From the NCBI GenBank assembly GCA_025922715.1, contig JAICHH010000124.1, forward strand, positions 1 through 5,424: DNA of 5,424 nt, read 5' to 3'. Positions 1 to 5,096 of this stretch are shown piece after piece (position 1 is the first letter of the stretch; each line of letters starts with the position of its first letter). Made by a program: the position numbers and the translations under genes. The notes beneath the pieces were generated by a model, which searched no databases, was not told where the DNA came from, and saw only the letters and a list, made by a program, of their open reading frames with translations. This stretch comes from Nitrososphaeraceae archaeon. Its GTDB lineage: Archaea; Thermoproteota; Nitrososphaeria; Nitrososphaerales; Nitrososphaeraceae.

Positions 1-137
1 CTATACAAAACAATAGGTTGATTATTCTTATTGCTAATTAAAAGTACTTTTTCTATCTTTTCTTCGAATTTTTTAATTAGAACCTCATCTAAGGTAATTT
101 GGGAATTATGAATAGAATTTTTTTTTTTCTTGCGCAA
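1..137 (-). CDS. Possible 5' part of an unidentified protein, runs off the window
   Basis: The minus strand is open from a stop complement at 144-146 to the left edge, giving about 45 codons if the only upstream start-like codon, TTG at 137-135, is used. There is no in-frame ATG or GTG. The translation starts with a lysine run encoded by the 11-base homopolymer and continues into a plausible helix-strand pattern (ITLDEVLIKKFEEK, then EKVLLISNKNNQPIVLY). I do not recognise a family. It would be co-directional with pth2. An A/T-rich TATA-like stretch at 167-177 lies about 35 bp upstream of the TTG, slightly farther than for the other genes here. An open frame of this length can occur by chance in such AT-rich DNA, so this is a weak call; the sequence left of the window would settle it. 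Confidence 0.3.
   Translation of the reverse strand, partial: MRKKKKNSIHNSQITLDEVLIKKFEEKIEKVLLISNKNNQPIVLY
118..128. repeat. 11-base T homopolymer
   Basis: Eleven consecutive T residues on the plus strand (poly-A on the minus strand). If the minus-strand frame at 1-137 is a real gene, the tract encodes a lysine run a few codons after its start. Read on the plus strand it resembles an archaeal T-rich terminator, but no plus-strand gene ends here. Long homopolymers are also prone to sequencing and replication indels. Confidence 0.85.
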
Positions 138-302
138 ATAGTATTACTTAATGATGAAGCAATGAAATTAAATATTTGTGTTAATAATTTTTAACTAAAG
201 AATAAGCCGTTGATTTCGTATCTGTTATTCCAGGATTGATTTTATTATAACCTAGTATTTTACATCCATTTACCTGAGATTTACATCAACTCAACAGATT
301 TG
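138..302. other. Intergenic stretch without a recognisable gene
   Basis: This is AT-rich DNA between the end of pth2 and the uncertain minus-strand frame on the left. I see no tRNA-like T-arm, no strong hairpin and no ORF with a normal start. A 34-codon minus-strand frame (285-181) with no start codon, and a C-box-like ATGATGA at 151-157 with no well-placed D box, were considered and not accepted. Confidence 0.5.
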
Positions 303-656
303 TTAAAGTAGTTTTAAGCCGCCAGTAATTTTATCTATTAAATTAGCAGGCGCAGGTCCAATTCCCACACAAGTAGCTGTTCCTGGGTCAAGTTGAGTTA
401 ATCCAGCATCTATCACAATAGCAGGTGATAAGTTATTAAATTGCGCTAGCTTATGAATTGTCTCTAATTCATTTAATGAATTAACTTTTAAAATTATTTT
501 TGGTTGGCCGACATTAAACCATTCTTTAAACCAATCAAAATTTTTATTTCTGGCTTTTTCACTGGCTAATATTGCAGCATGGGCCACCTGTGCAGCTAAT
601 TTGCCACTTCCCATTTTCAAATCTTTTCTAACTATTATCACTTGTTTTAATTCCAT
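303..656 (-). CDS. pth2: Peptidyl-tRNA hydrolase, Pth2 type
   Basis: A 117-residue cytoplasmic enzyme that cleaves the ester bond of peptidyl-tRNAs released prematurely from ribosomes, recycling tRNA. The whole chain is the Pth2 domain, and the length matches the archaeal family (about 115-120). The family's N-terminal signature is present, KQVIIVRKDLKMGSGKLAAQ at residues 4-23, followed by the conserved VAHA at 24-27. Lys19 and Gln23 fit known active-site positions. The second signature is at the C-terminus: IDAGLTQLDPGTAT (82-95) followed by IGPAP, giving the expected Asp83 and Thr87. This fold is unrelated to bacterial Pth1. The ATG at 656-654 leaves no room for a longer start, because a probable promoter occupies the 46 bp shared with the divergent reductase gene. 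It appears to be transcribed alone or as the first gene of a leftward unit. Confidence 0.96.
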   Translation of the reverse strand: MELKQVIIVRKDLKMGSGKLAAQVAHAAILASEKARNKNFDWFKEWFNVGQPKIILKVNSLNELETIHKLAQFNNLSPAIVIDAGLTQLDPGTATCVGIGPAPANLIDKITGGLKLL

Positions 657-675
657 GAAAAATACATTTTAATTA

Positions 676-685
676 TTAATATTAA
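676..685. promoter_or_regulatory. Palindromic, probably bidirectional TATA element
   Basis: TTAATATTAA is a perfect inverted repeat in the 46-bp gap between the divergent pth2 and reductase start codons. Its centre is about 24.5 bp from the pth2 ATG and 22.5 bp from the reductase ATG. Archaeal TATA boxes are centred roughly 25-27 bp before the transcription start, so both transcripts could be leaderless or nearly so. The geometry is seen directly; the promoter role is inferred. Confidence 0.6.
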
Positions 686-702
686 AGTAATTTTATAATA
701 TC

Positions 703-1866
703 ATGGAAAAAAAATTTGATTCCATTGTTGTAGGTGGGAGTATTTCTGGATTATTATGCGCTAGAGAAATTTCAAGATCTGGTCTTTCTGTTGCAGTATT
801 AGAAGAAGACTATGAAATTGGTACTCCAGAGCATTGTGGGGGTTTAGTTAGTATTGAGGGATTAAAAAAGTTAGGAATAATTCCATCAAGTAAGGCAATT
901 TTAAACGAGGTAAATAAAGCAAAAATCGTTTCATCTACAAAAGAATTCGAAGTCTGTACAAATAGAGGAGAAATAATTGTATTAGACAGAAGAGAACTTG
1001 ACAAACAAGTGGCATTTCAGGCTCAGAAATTAGGAAGTCAAATAAGAACGAGAAGCCTTGTAATGTCAGTAAATTATGATAGCTCCAAAAAAGAGTTCAT
1101 AATCAAAACTAAAGATAATGTTTTTTATTCTCAGTTTTTTATTGATGCAAGAGGTATCACTTCTCTTATCAATAATCACAATCGAGAAGGTGTTTTGCAA
1201 TCAGCTCAATATGAAATTTATGCCGATTGGATAAGTCCAGATGAAATACTAGTAAAATTCGATAAAGAAAAATACCCTGATTTCTTTGCATGGATTATCC
1301 CAAGCGGAAATGGCAAAGGTAAGGTTGGAGTAGCGGGGAGGAAAATAAATACATTAGAAACCTTGGAATCATTTATTGATAGCTTTGGTTCCAAATATTC
1401 TATCATAAGGAAAATTTATGCACCCGTTTGGATAGGAGGACCATTAAAAAAATTTGTATATGATAATAGAATAATCATTGGGGATGCAGCTGGCCAAACG
1501 AAACCTACCACGGCGGGAGGGATTTTTTCATGCGGGATGGGGGGAATCTTGGCTGGAAATCATATTGCACGCTATAAAAGAAGAATTTTTAATTCGTTAT
1601 TAAATGATTATGAGAGAGATTGGTTTTCAATTTTTGGTAAAGAGTTCCAACGAATGCTTTTTTTTAGAAAGATAATGGAAAGATTAGACAACAAGTCAAT
1701 TGATGCCCTTTTTTCTATCGTTTCTGATTCAGATATTTTAGAGATTTCAAGATCTGCCAATTTTGATTTTCATAGCCTTGCTTTATCAAAGATATTAGGA
1801 TCAAAAAAAGCTATTAAATTAATAAGCACATTATTAGGAAATGAACTTAGGCATCTTCTAAATTAA
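703..1866 (+). CDS. Geranylgeranyl reductase family FAD-dependent oxidoreductase
   Basis: A 387-residue flavoprotein of the geranylgeranyl reductase family. Archaeal members saturate double bonds in the isoprenoid chains of membrane lipids (digeranylgeranylglycerophospholipid reductase) or of menaquinone. An N-terminal Rossmann strand and loop (DSIVVGGSISG, residues 6-16) is followed by an acidic residue ending the second strand (Glu34). The family's PxxCxGL element appears as PEHCGGLVS at 42-50. The second FAD motif, GDAAGQTKPTTAGGIF at 260-275, is diagnostic. Length fits the family (about 390-400). No signal peptide or membrane helix is evident, so it probably works at the inner membrane face. 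In the first motif the second glycine of GxGxxG is Ser13. The exact substrate cannot be read from the sequence, since archaea often have several paralogues. It diverges from pth2 and is probably transcribed alone, as the next gene has its own TATA-like box. Confidence 0.92.
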   Translation: MEKKFDSIVVGGSISGLLCAREISRSGLSVAVLEEDYEIGTPEHCGGLVSIEGLKKLGIIPSSKAILNEVNKAKIVSSTKEFEVCTNRGEIIVLDRRELDKQVAFQAQKLGSQIRTRSLVMSVNYDSSKKEFIIKTKDNVFYSQFFIDARGITSLINNHNREGVLQSAQYEIYADWISPDEILVKFDKEKYPDFFAWIIPSGNGKGKVGVAGRKINTLETLESFIDSFGSKYSIIRKIYAPVWIGGPLKKFVYDNRIIIGDAAGQTKPTTAGGIFSCGMGGILAGNHIARYKRRIFNSLLNDYERDWFSIFGKEFQRMLFFRKIMERLDNKSIDALFSIVSDSDILEISRSANFDFHSLALSKILGSKKAIKLISTLLGNELRHLLN

Positions 1867-1870
1867 GCAA

Positions 1871-1880
1871 AATATAAATT
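1871..1880 (+). promoter_or_regulatory. TATA-like box for the zinc-ribbon / aEF-1 beta operon
   Basis: AATATAAATT lies just after the reductase stop codon and is centred about 29 bp before the ATG at 1905, implying a leader of only a few bases. This suggests the translation operon is not simply read through from the reductase gene. Confidence 0.5.
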
Positions 1881-1904
1881 CGGTGTTTTTCCAATAGATT
1901 TAAA

Positions 1905-2081
1905 ATGTCAGCATTGCAATTGCCGGTTTGTTCATCGTGTAATAGACCTATTATGCCAAATGATGAATGTGTGAAATTTTATTGTCCAAATTGTGGTTAT
2001 GTACTACTGTGGAGATGTCAAAGCTGTAGAGAATTTGCACGACTGTATAAATGTGTTAACTGTAGCTTCGAAGGCCCTTAA
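1905..2081 (+). CDS. Small double zinc-ribbon protein (archaeal Zn-ribbon RNA-binding family)
   Basis: A 58-residue protein beginning MSALQLPVCSSC. It contains four CxxC knuckles: Cys9/Cys12, Cys27/Cys30, Cys38/Cys41 and Cys50/Cys53. The spacing suggests two consecutive treble-clef or ribbon zinc sites of four cysteines each, plus an extra Cys22. This matches the small archaeal zinc-ribbon proteins annotated as predicted RNA-binding proteins with a role in translation (COG2888-like), typically about 55-65 residues. In many archaea that gene sits directly upstream of EF-1 beta, exactly as here: only one base separates its TAA from the next ATG. The role in translation is inferred from family annotation and context; its biochemical activity is not evident from sequence. 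It is easy to miss because it is short and because an out-of-frame upstream extension of aEF-1 beta overlaps its 3' half. Confidence 0.9.
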   Translation: MSALQLPVCSSCNRPIMPNDECVKFYCPNCGYVLLWRCQSCREFARLYKCVNCSFEGP

Positions 2082-2082
2082 A

Positions 2083-2364
2083 ATGTCACGACTTATTGCT
2101 AGAATTAAGATTCTTCCATCAGAAGCAGACACAGATCTTGATGAAGTAATTTCCAAATTAAAGTCCAACATACCAAATGGAATGGGTTTAGAAAGATATG
2201 GAAAGGAACCTATCGCTTTTGGACTTAATTCTTTGATATGTGATTTTAGTCTGAACGACGTAGAAGGCCAAATGGATTCTCTGGAAGAATATATAAAAAA
2301 AACTGAAGGGGTTAGCGAAATTCAAGTTATGAATATAAGCAGAAAATCAGTAAAAATCAAATAA
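2083..2364 (+). CDS. ef1b: Translation elongation factor aEF-1 beta
   Basis: A 93-residue guanine-nucleotide exchange factor that replaces GDP with GTP on elongation factor aEF-1 alpha. The protein starts MSRLIARIKILPSEADTDLD and matches the archaeal family, which corresponds to the C-terminal exchange domain of eukaryotic eEF1B and is about 90 residues long. The conserved central segment LERYGKEPIAFGL and the C-terminal VSEIQVMNISRK are present. The reading frame is open back to an ATG at 1993, but starting there would add 30 residues foreign to the family and overlap the zinc-ribbon gene. The ATG at 2083, one base after the zinc-ribbon stop, is therefore the better start. A weak purine-rich GAAGG about 8-9 bases upstream, inside the zinc-ribbon gene, may help reinitiation and translational coupling. 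Confidence 0.94.
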   Translation: MSRLIARIKILPSEADTDLDEVISKLKSNIPNGMGLERYGKEPIAFGLNSLICDFSLNDVEGQMDSLEEYIKKTEGVSEIQVMNISRKSVKIK

Positions 2365-2386
2365 CTAATTATTTTAACGAGGGATA

Positions 2387-2397
2387 TTTTAATATAA
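2387..2397 (+). promoter_or_regulatory. TATA-like box for the winged-helix-like gene
   Basis: TTTTAATATAA is centred about 32 bp before the ATG at 2424, in the 59-bp gap after aEF-1 beta. Its position suggests the small gene can be transcribed separately, although read-through from the upstream operon is equally possible. Confidence 0.4.
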
Positions 2398-2423
2398 TTG
2401 CGAAATCCTGATTTAATTAGTTT

Positions 2424-2633
2424 ATGAGATATCCAATAAGAAATATTGTTTATGAAAAAATAAAACAATCTAACACTTTAACTGATTCAGAATTAAGTTC
2501 AGTACTTTCCAAAGAAGGAATAGAACTGGACCTTCCTGAAATAAATAAAATATTATTGGATCTTGAAATCTATGGCCTTTTGAAAGTATCATGGATCTCG
2601 AAAGATAAGAGAAGAATAGAATTGATAAAATAA
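2424..2633 (+). CDS. Small winged-helix-like protein, function unknown
   Basis: A 69-residue basic protein. The pattern is helical (NIVYEKIKQSNTLTDSELSS, then PEINKILLDLEIYGLLKV), followed by a short beta-hairpin-like tail (VSWISKDKRRIELIK). This order, helix, helix, a leucine-rich recognition-like helix and then a wing with basic residues (Lys-Asp-Lys-Arg-Arg), is typical of compact winged helix-turn-helix domains found in archaeal regulators. There is no second domain, metal motif or membrane segment. It follows the zinc-ribbon and aEF-1 beta genes on the same strand at 59 bp distance and converges on ctaB. A DNA- or RNA-binding role is plausible, but the specific function is not known to me. 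The fold is inferred from the residue pattern only. Confidence 0.75.
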   Translation: MRYPIRNIVYEKIKQSNTLTDSELSSVLSKEGIELDLPEINKILLDLEIYGLLKVSWISKDKRRIELIK

Positions 2634-2667
2634 GTGAATAGTATAGACGTGAGATCTGACTGTTTTC

Positions 2668-3582
2668 TTAAATCCTATAGTAAAAAAGTGCATCAATTGC
2701 AATTGCAATAAATATTATCACAAGATATGGAGCAGTTACTTTGTATGCTTTCCACGCGAATTCTGGAGTAGGATTCTTAGTTAATTTATAATGATAAATT
2801 AGCATTAGAATACCCGAAACTAAGGCTATGGCAGTATATAAAATACCTAATCCAAAAAAGTATAAAGAAATAGAAAATGGAAGCAATACAGCAGTGTTAA
2901 TGAAGATATATTTGGCCGTTTTTTGATTACCTATTAAAACAGGTAACATGGGAACTTTGACACTTGCATACTCTTCTCTTGTTTTTATTGCTAGACACCA
3001 AAAGTGAGGAGGGGTCCACATAAAGACAAGCCAACCTACTAAGAAGCCAGTTAAATCAATCGAACCAGTTGTAGTAGCCCATCCCGCCATTGATGCAGCA
3101 CTACCAGCGAAACCACCAATTATAATATTAGCAGAATTTGACCTCTTAAGCCAAAGTGTATATATTATAACATAGAAAAATATTCCCAAAGCAATCATAA
3201 ATGTAGCTACAGGATTTAAAGTTAACCAGGCAATTATTACAGAGGTTATACTCAGAGACACACCATAAATTAGAACACTCTTAGCAGATAATTTACCTGA
3301 TGGAATTGGTCTTTTAGCCGTTCGTACCATCAATTTATCTATATCCCTGTCATAGTAATGGTTTAATGCGCTAGAACCCATCGAGGCTAGTGCACCAGCT
3401 AGAACTAAAAAACCAACTTGCCATAAAGATACATCCCAAGGAATGGATGGGGTACTATCAAATCTGGTTGCTCCTAGTAAAGAGGTTATTGCTGTTATTA
3501 CTAAAACGACTATAATACGAGGTTTTGAAACTTCAATATATGATTTTATGTCCACTGCATTGGATCTCCAAATTTTATTCAC
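2668..3582 (-). CDS. ctaB: Protoheme IX farnesyltransferase (heme O synthase)
   Basis: A 304-residue integral membrane prenyltransferase of the UbiA superfamily. It adds a farnesyl group to heme b, making heme O, a cofactor of heme-copper terminal oxidases and the precursor of heme A. The diagnostic first aspartate motif is N74-x3-D78-x3-D82 (NHYYDRDID), followed by VRTAKRPIPSG (86-96). The family signature WTPPHFW (189-195) and the second loop EEYASVKVPMLP (203-214) are also present. About nine hydrophobic segments span the chain (near 22-40, 54-72, 103-121, 124-143, 152-170, 178-196, 225-242, 245-264 and 283-300). The start is a GTG at 3582-3580. Another GTG at 3555 (Val10) has GGAG 10 bases upstream and would give a 295-residue protein, so the N-terminus is uncertain by nine residues. 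It is divergent from the cupredoxin gene, a respiratory pairing. Confidence 0.95.
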   Translation of the reverse strand: MNKIWRSNAVDIKSYIEVSKPRIIVVLVITAITSLLGATRFDSTPSIPWDVSLWQVGFLVLAGALASMGSSALNHYYDRDIDKLMVRTAKRPIPSGKLSAKSVLIYGVSLSITSVIIAWLTLNPVATFMIALGIFFYVIIYTLWLKRSNSANIIIGGFAGSAASMAGWATTTGSIDLTGFLVGWLVFMWTPPHFWCLAIKTREEYASVKVPMLPVLIGNQKTAKYIFINTAVLLPFSISLYFFGLGILYTAIALVSGILMLIYHYKLTKNPTPEFAWKAYKVTAPYLVIIFIAIAIDALFYYRI

Positions 3583-3700
3583 ATATCTTGGATTTATTTT
3601 ATTCGTTAGACAGTTCTTGAGTTCTTATAATTAGAAATATTTTATTTTTACATTCGTTAAAAAGGTTAAAATTATAGCGGAATTCTTCAACTTATAAAGC
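3583..3700. promoter_or_regulatory. Divergent promoter region between ctaB and the cupredoxin gene
   Basis: A 118-bp spacer between two divergent respiratory genes. For the cupredoxin gene, TTAAAATTATA at 3666-3676 is centred about 30 bp before its ATG. For ctaB, the minus strand carries AATAAAATAAAT at about 3594-3605 and a palindromic TTATAA at 3625-3630. The first fits the GTG at 3555 better and the second fits the GTG at 3582. No clear operator-like inverted repeat was found. Confidence 0.45.
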
Positions 3701-4513
3701 ATGGCAGATTGGGACTTGTTAACGCCAGGCATAGGATTGACTTCTTTAGGAATTGTAGGTGTATTTGTCTCTCTATCTGGGATAGCAAAAACATTTCTTG
3801 ATGGGATGCATGCTGTTTCTTTACTGACGCTTTTAATAGGCATGCTTTTTTTGACACCTGGTATTTTTAAAGACGGATTTCCCTCTTCGAGAAAAGCGAA
3901 ATTAGGATCATTTATAACATTAGGAGTATTAATTATAATTGGTTTAGTTGGTGCTATATATTCAAGTGGACAAACACCGACAATATTTGTTTACATTGGG
4001 ATACTAATACTTATTTCTGTTCCAGCAGCAGCAGTAATTCTTGGAATATATAGAAATAGTTCAAAAGTGAAAATTTATTTGGCATCATTTGTTGTTGCAG
4101 TTATAATAGGTATTATTTCTTTTTCTGCTCTTGGATTCCAACTTCAAAATCCCGAAGCTGAATCACAAGAACCAGAGGAAGAAATAATCGTCGATCAAAA
4201 ACCTGCAACAGATATTGATGTAACACAATTAGCTAAGGTTAATATTCTTGCAGGATCTTCAGCCCAAGGAAATCCAGATTATGATCCCGATCAATTGGTC
4301 ATCAAGAAAGATCAAGTGGGTATTATTTGGGTAAATCAAGATAATGTACCTCATACAGTAACTAGTTTGAAGGATGATGGTAAATCATTTGATTCTTCTA
4401 TAATTATGGCAAATGCTGATTATACTCTTTCTCTTTCTGATCTTAAAGAAAAAGAATACGAGTATTTTTGTACAATACATCCATATATGAAGGCAAAATT
4501 CCAGTTAGAATAA
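3701..4513 (+). CDS. Membrane-anchored cupredoxin (plastocyanin/amicyanin-like) protein
   Basis: A 270-residue protein with two parts. Residues 10-146 hold five hydrophobic segments (about 10-28, 37-55, 68-87, 93-116 and 125-145). Their basic loops (KDGFPSSRKAK at 57-67, YRNSSKVK at 117-124) fit a cytoplasmic N-terminus and an outside C-terminus. After an acidic, proline-containing linker (about 147-172) comes a cupredoxin domain (about 178-270). Its type 1 copper ligands are visible: His218 in NVPHTV, then Cys257, His260 and Met263 in CTIHPYM. The Cys-x2-His-x2-Met spacing is that of amicyanin, shorter than the plant plastocyanin loop. Thaumarchaea use many small blue copper proteins in place of cytochrome c, so a membrane-tethered electron carrier near a terminal oxidase or cytochrome bc-like complex is a reasonable inference. 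Divergent ctaB supports a respiratory role. The redox partner is unknown. Confidence 0.9.
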   Translation: MADWDLLTPGIGLTSLGIVGVFVSLSGIAKTFLDGMHAVSLLTLLIGMLFLTPGIFKDGFPSSRKAKLGSFITLGVLIIIGLVGAIYSSGQTPTIFVYIGILILISVPAAAVILGIYRNSSKVKIYLASFVVAVIIGIISFSALGFQLQNPEAESQEPEEEIIVDQKPATDIDVTQLAKVNILAGSSAQGNPDYDPDQLVIKKDQVGIIWVNQDNVPHTVTSLKDDGKSFDSSIIMANADYTLSLSDLKEKEYEYFCTIHPYMKAKFQLE

Positions 4514-4620
4514 TTTAGTTCATTTATTTCTAAATATCATTGAATTTCTATCTAACTAAAATTCCCAACAATAGAATATTATCATTCATTATTTCAATAT
4601 TGAACGAATAACTAATGACA

Positions 4621-4643
4621 TTTTATTTTGTTCTTTTTTGTTT
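4621..4643 (+). terminator. T-rich tract, possible archaeal terminator
   Basis: A pyrimidine-rich stretch with runs of four to six T residues lies about 107 bases after the cupredoxin stop and runs into the TATA-like box of the next gene. Archaeal termination commonly occurs at such T-rich tracts without a hairpin. The assignment rests on composition only. Confidence 0.25.
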
Positions 4644-4655
4644 ATAGATATAAAG
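4641..4655 (+). promoter_or_regulatory. TATA-like box for the JAMM gene
   Basis: TTTATAGATATAAAG is centred about 29 bp upstream of the ATG at 4677. Its position implies a transcript starting close to that ATG and argues against translation starting at the in-frame TTG at 4638, which would lie upstream of the promoter element itself. Confidence 0.5.
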
Positions 4656-4676
4656 GATTCTTTCTTTCTAATTTTT

Positions 4677-5096
4677 ATGGATCAAGAATATATTTTAATC
4701 CTTCATAGTCATTTAGATACACTCGAGAGATTAGCAATTGACAAATTACCAAATGAATCTTGTGCAATATTGTTAGGTAAAGGATCTAGTAACAAACGGG
4801 TTGTCGAATATATTTTACCTATGAACAATTCTTCGCACTCTTCGATCGAATTTACTATCGATGCTGACGATCTCTACCATGCCTATAATAAAGCTAGATT
4901 AATGAATTTAGATATTATTGCGATCTTCCACTCACATCCTTCTCAACCCATTCCTTCATATATGGATAAAATTTTTATGTTGATTAATCCTGTTATTTGG
5001 ATAATTTACTCCACTTCTTCTCATACCTTTAAAGCATTTACATTTGATAAGCTAGATCAAATACAGGAAATTAGGATACTCCCAATTAAGGACTAA
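4677..5096 (+). CDS. JAMM/MPN+ domain metalloprotease-like protein
   Basis: A 139-residue single-domain protein of the JAB1/MPN/Mov34 family. Archaeal relatives cleave isopeptide or peptide bonds next to ubiquitin-like modifiers (SAMP/MoaD/ThiS type). The catalytic Glu27 lies in LPNESCAILLG (24-34). A middle segment SSIEFTIDADDL (55-66) fits the family's substrate-side strand. The zinc motif follows: His85-Ser-His87 in IFHSHPS, then Ser94-x2-Asp97, and a core strand VIWIIYS (106-112). Glu, both histidines, Ser and Asp are all present, so activity is likely. However, only six residues separate the second His from the Ser, where the canonical motif has seven. The ATG at 4677 is chosen because a TATA-like box sits about 29 bp upstream; a TTG at 4638 would add 13 hydrophobic residues not typical of the family. 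Its 3' end overlaps aspS by 11 bp. The substrate is unknown. Confidence 0.88.
   Translation: MDQEYILILHSHLDTLERLAIDKLPNESCAILLGKGSSNKRVVEYILPMNNSSHSSIEFTIDADDLYHAYNKARLMNLDIIAIFHSHPSQPIPSYMDKIFMLINPVIWIIYSTSSHTFKAFTFDKLDQIQEIRILPIKD

Noticed and set aside
151..220. ATGATGA resembling the C box of an archaeal C/D-box sRNA
   Set aside because: No CTGA D box lies within the usual 50-70 bases and there are no convincing C'/D' boxes; the motif is common by chance here.
181..285. Minus-strand open frame of 34 codons with a protein-like look (ILGYNKINPGITD...)
   Set aside because: It has no ATG, GTG or TTG start, is bounded by a stop right upstream and ends in TAA. A frame of this length is not surprising in such AT-rich DNA. 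I cannot name a family; a remnant of a decayed gene is possible but unsupported.
810..1406. Two antisense open frames of about 60 codons inside the reductase gene
   Set aside because: They are mirror images of a strongly conserved coding frame, with no promoter-like signal and no recognisable motif.
1993..2082. 30-residue N-terminal extension of aEF-1 beta
   Set aside because: It overlaps the zinc-ribbon gene out of frame, is absent from the family, and a well-placed ATG follows the zinc-ribbon stop by one base.
3443..3843. Open frames antisense to the ctaB 5' end and to the cupredoxin 5' end
   Set aside because: Both overlap well-supported genes on the opposite strand and show no domain of their own.
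4514..4620. Possible small ORF or hairpin after the cupredoxin gene
   Set aside because: The only ATG frames are about 10 codons long, and CAATATTG at about 4593-4600 is too short a palindrome to mean much.
4638..4676. TTG-initiated extension of the JAMM protein
   Set aside because: It contains the TATA-like box of the gene and adds hydrophobic residues not expected in the family; ATG at 4677 fits better.
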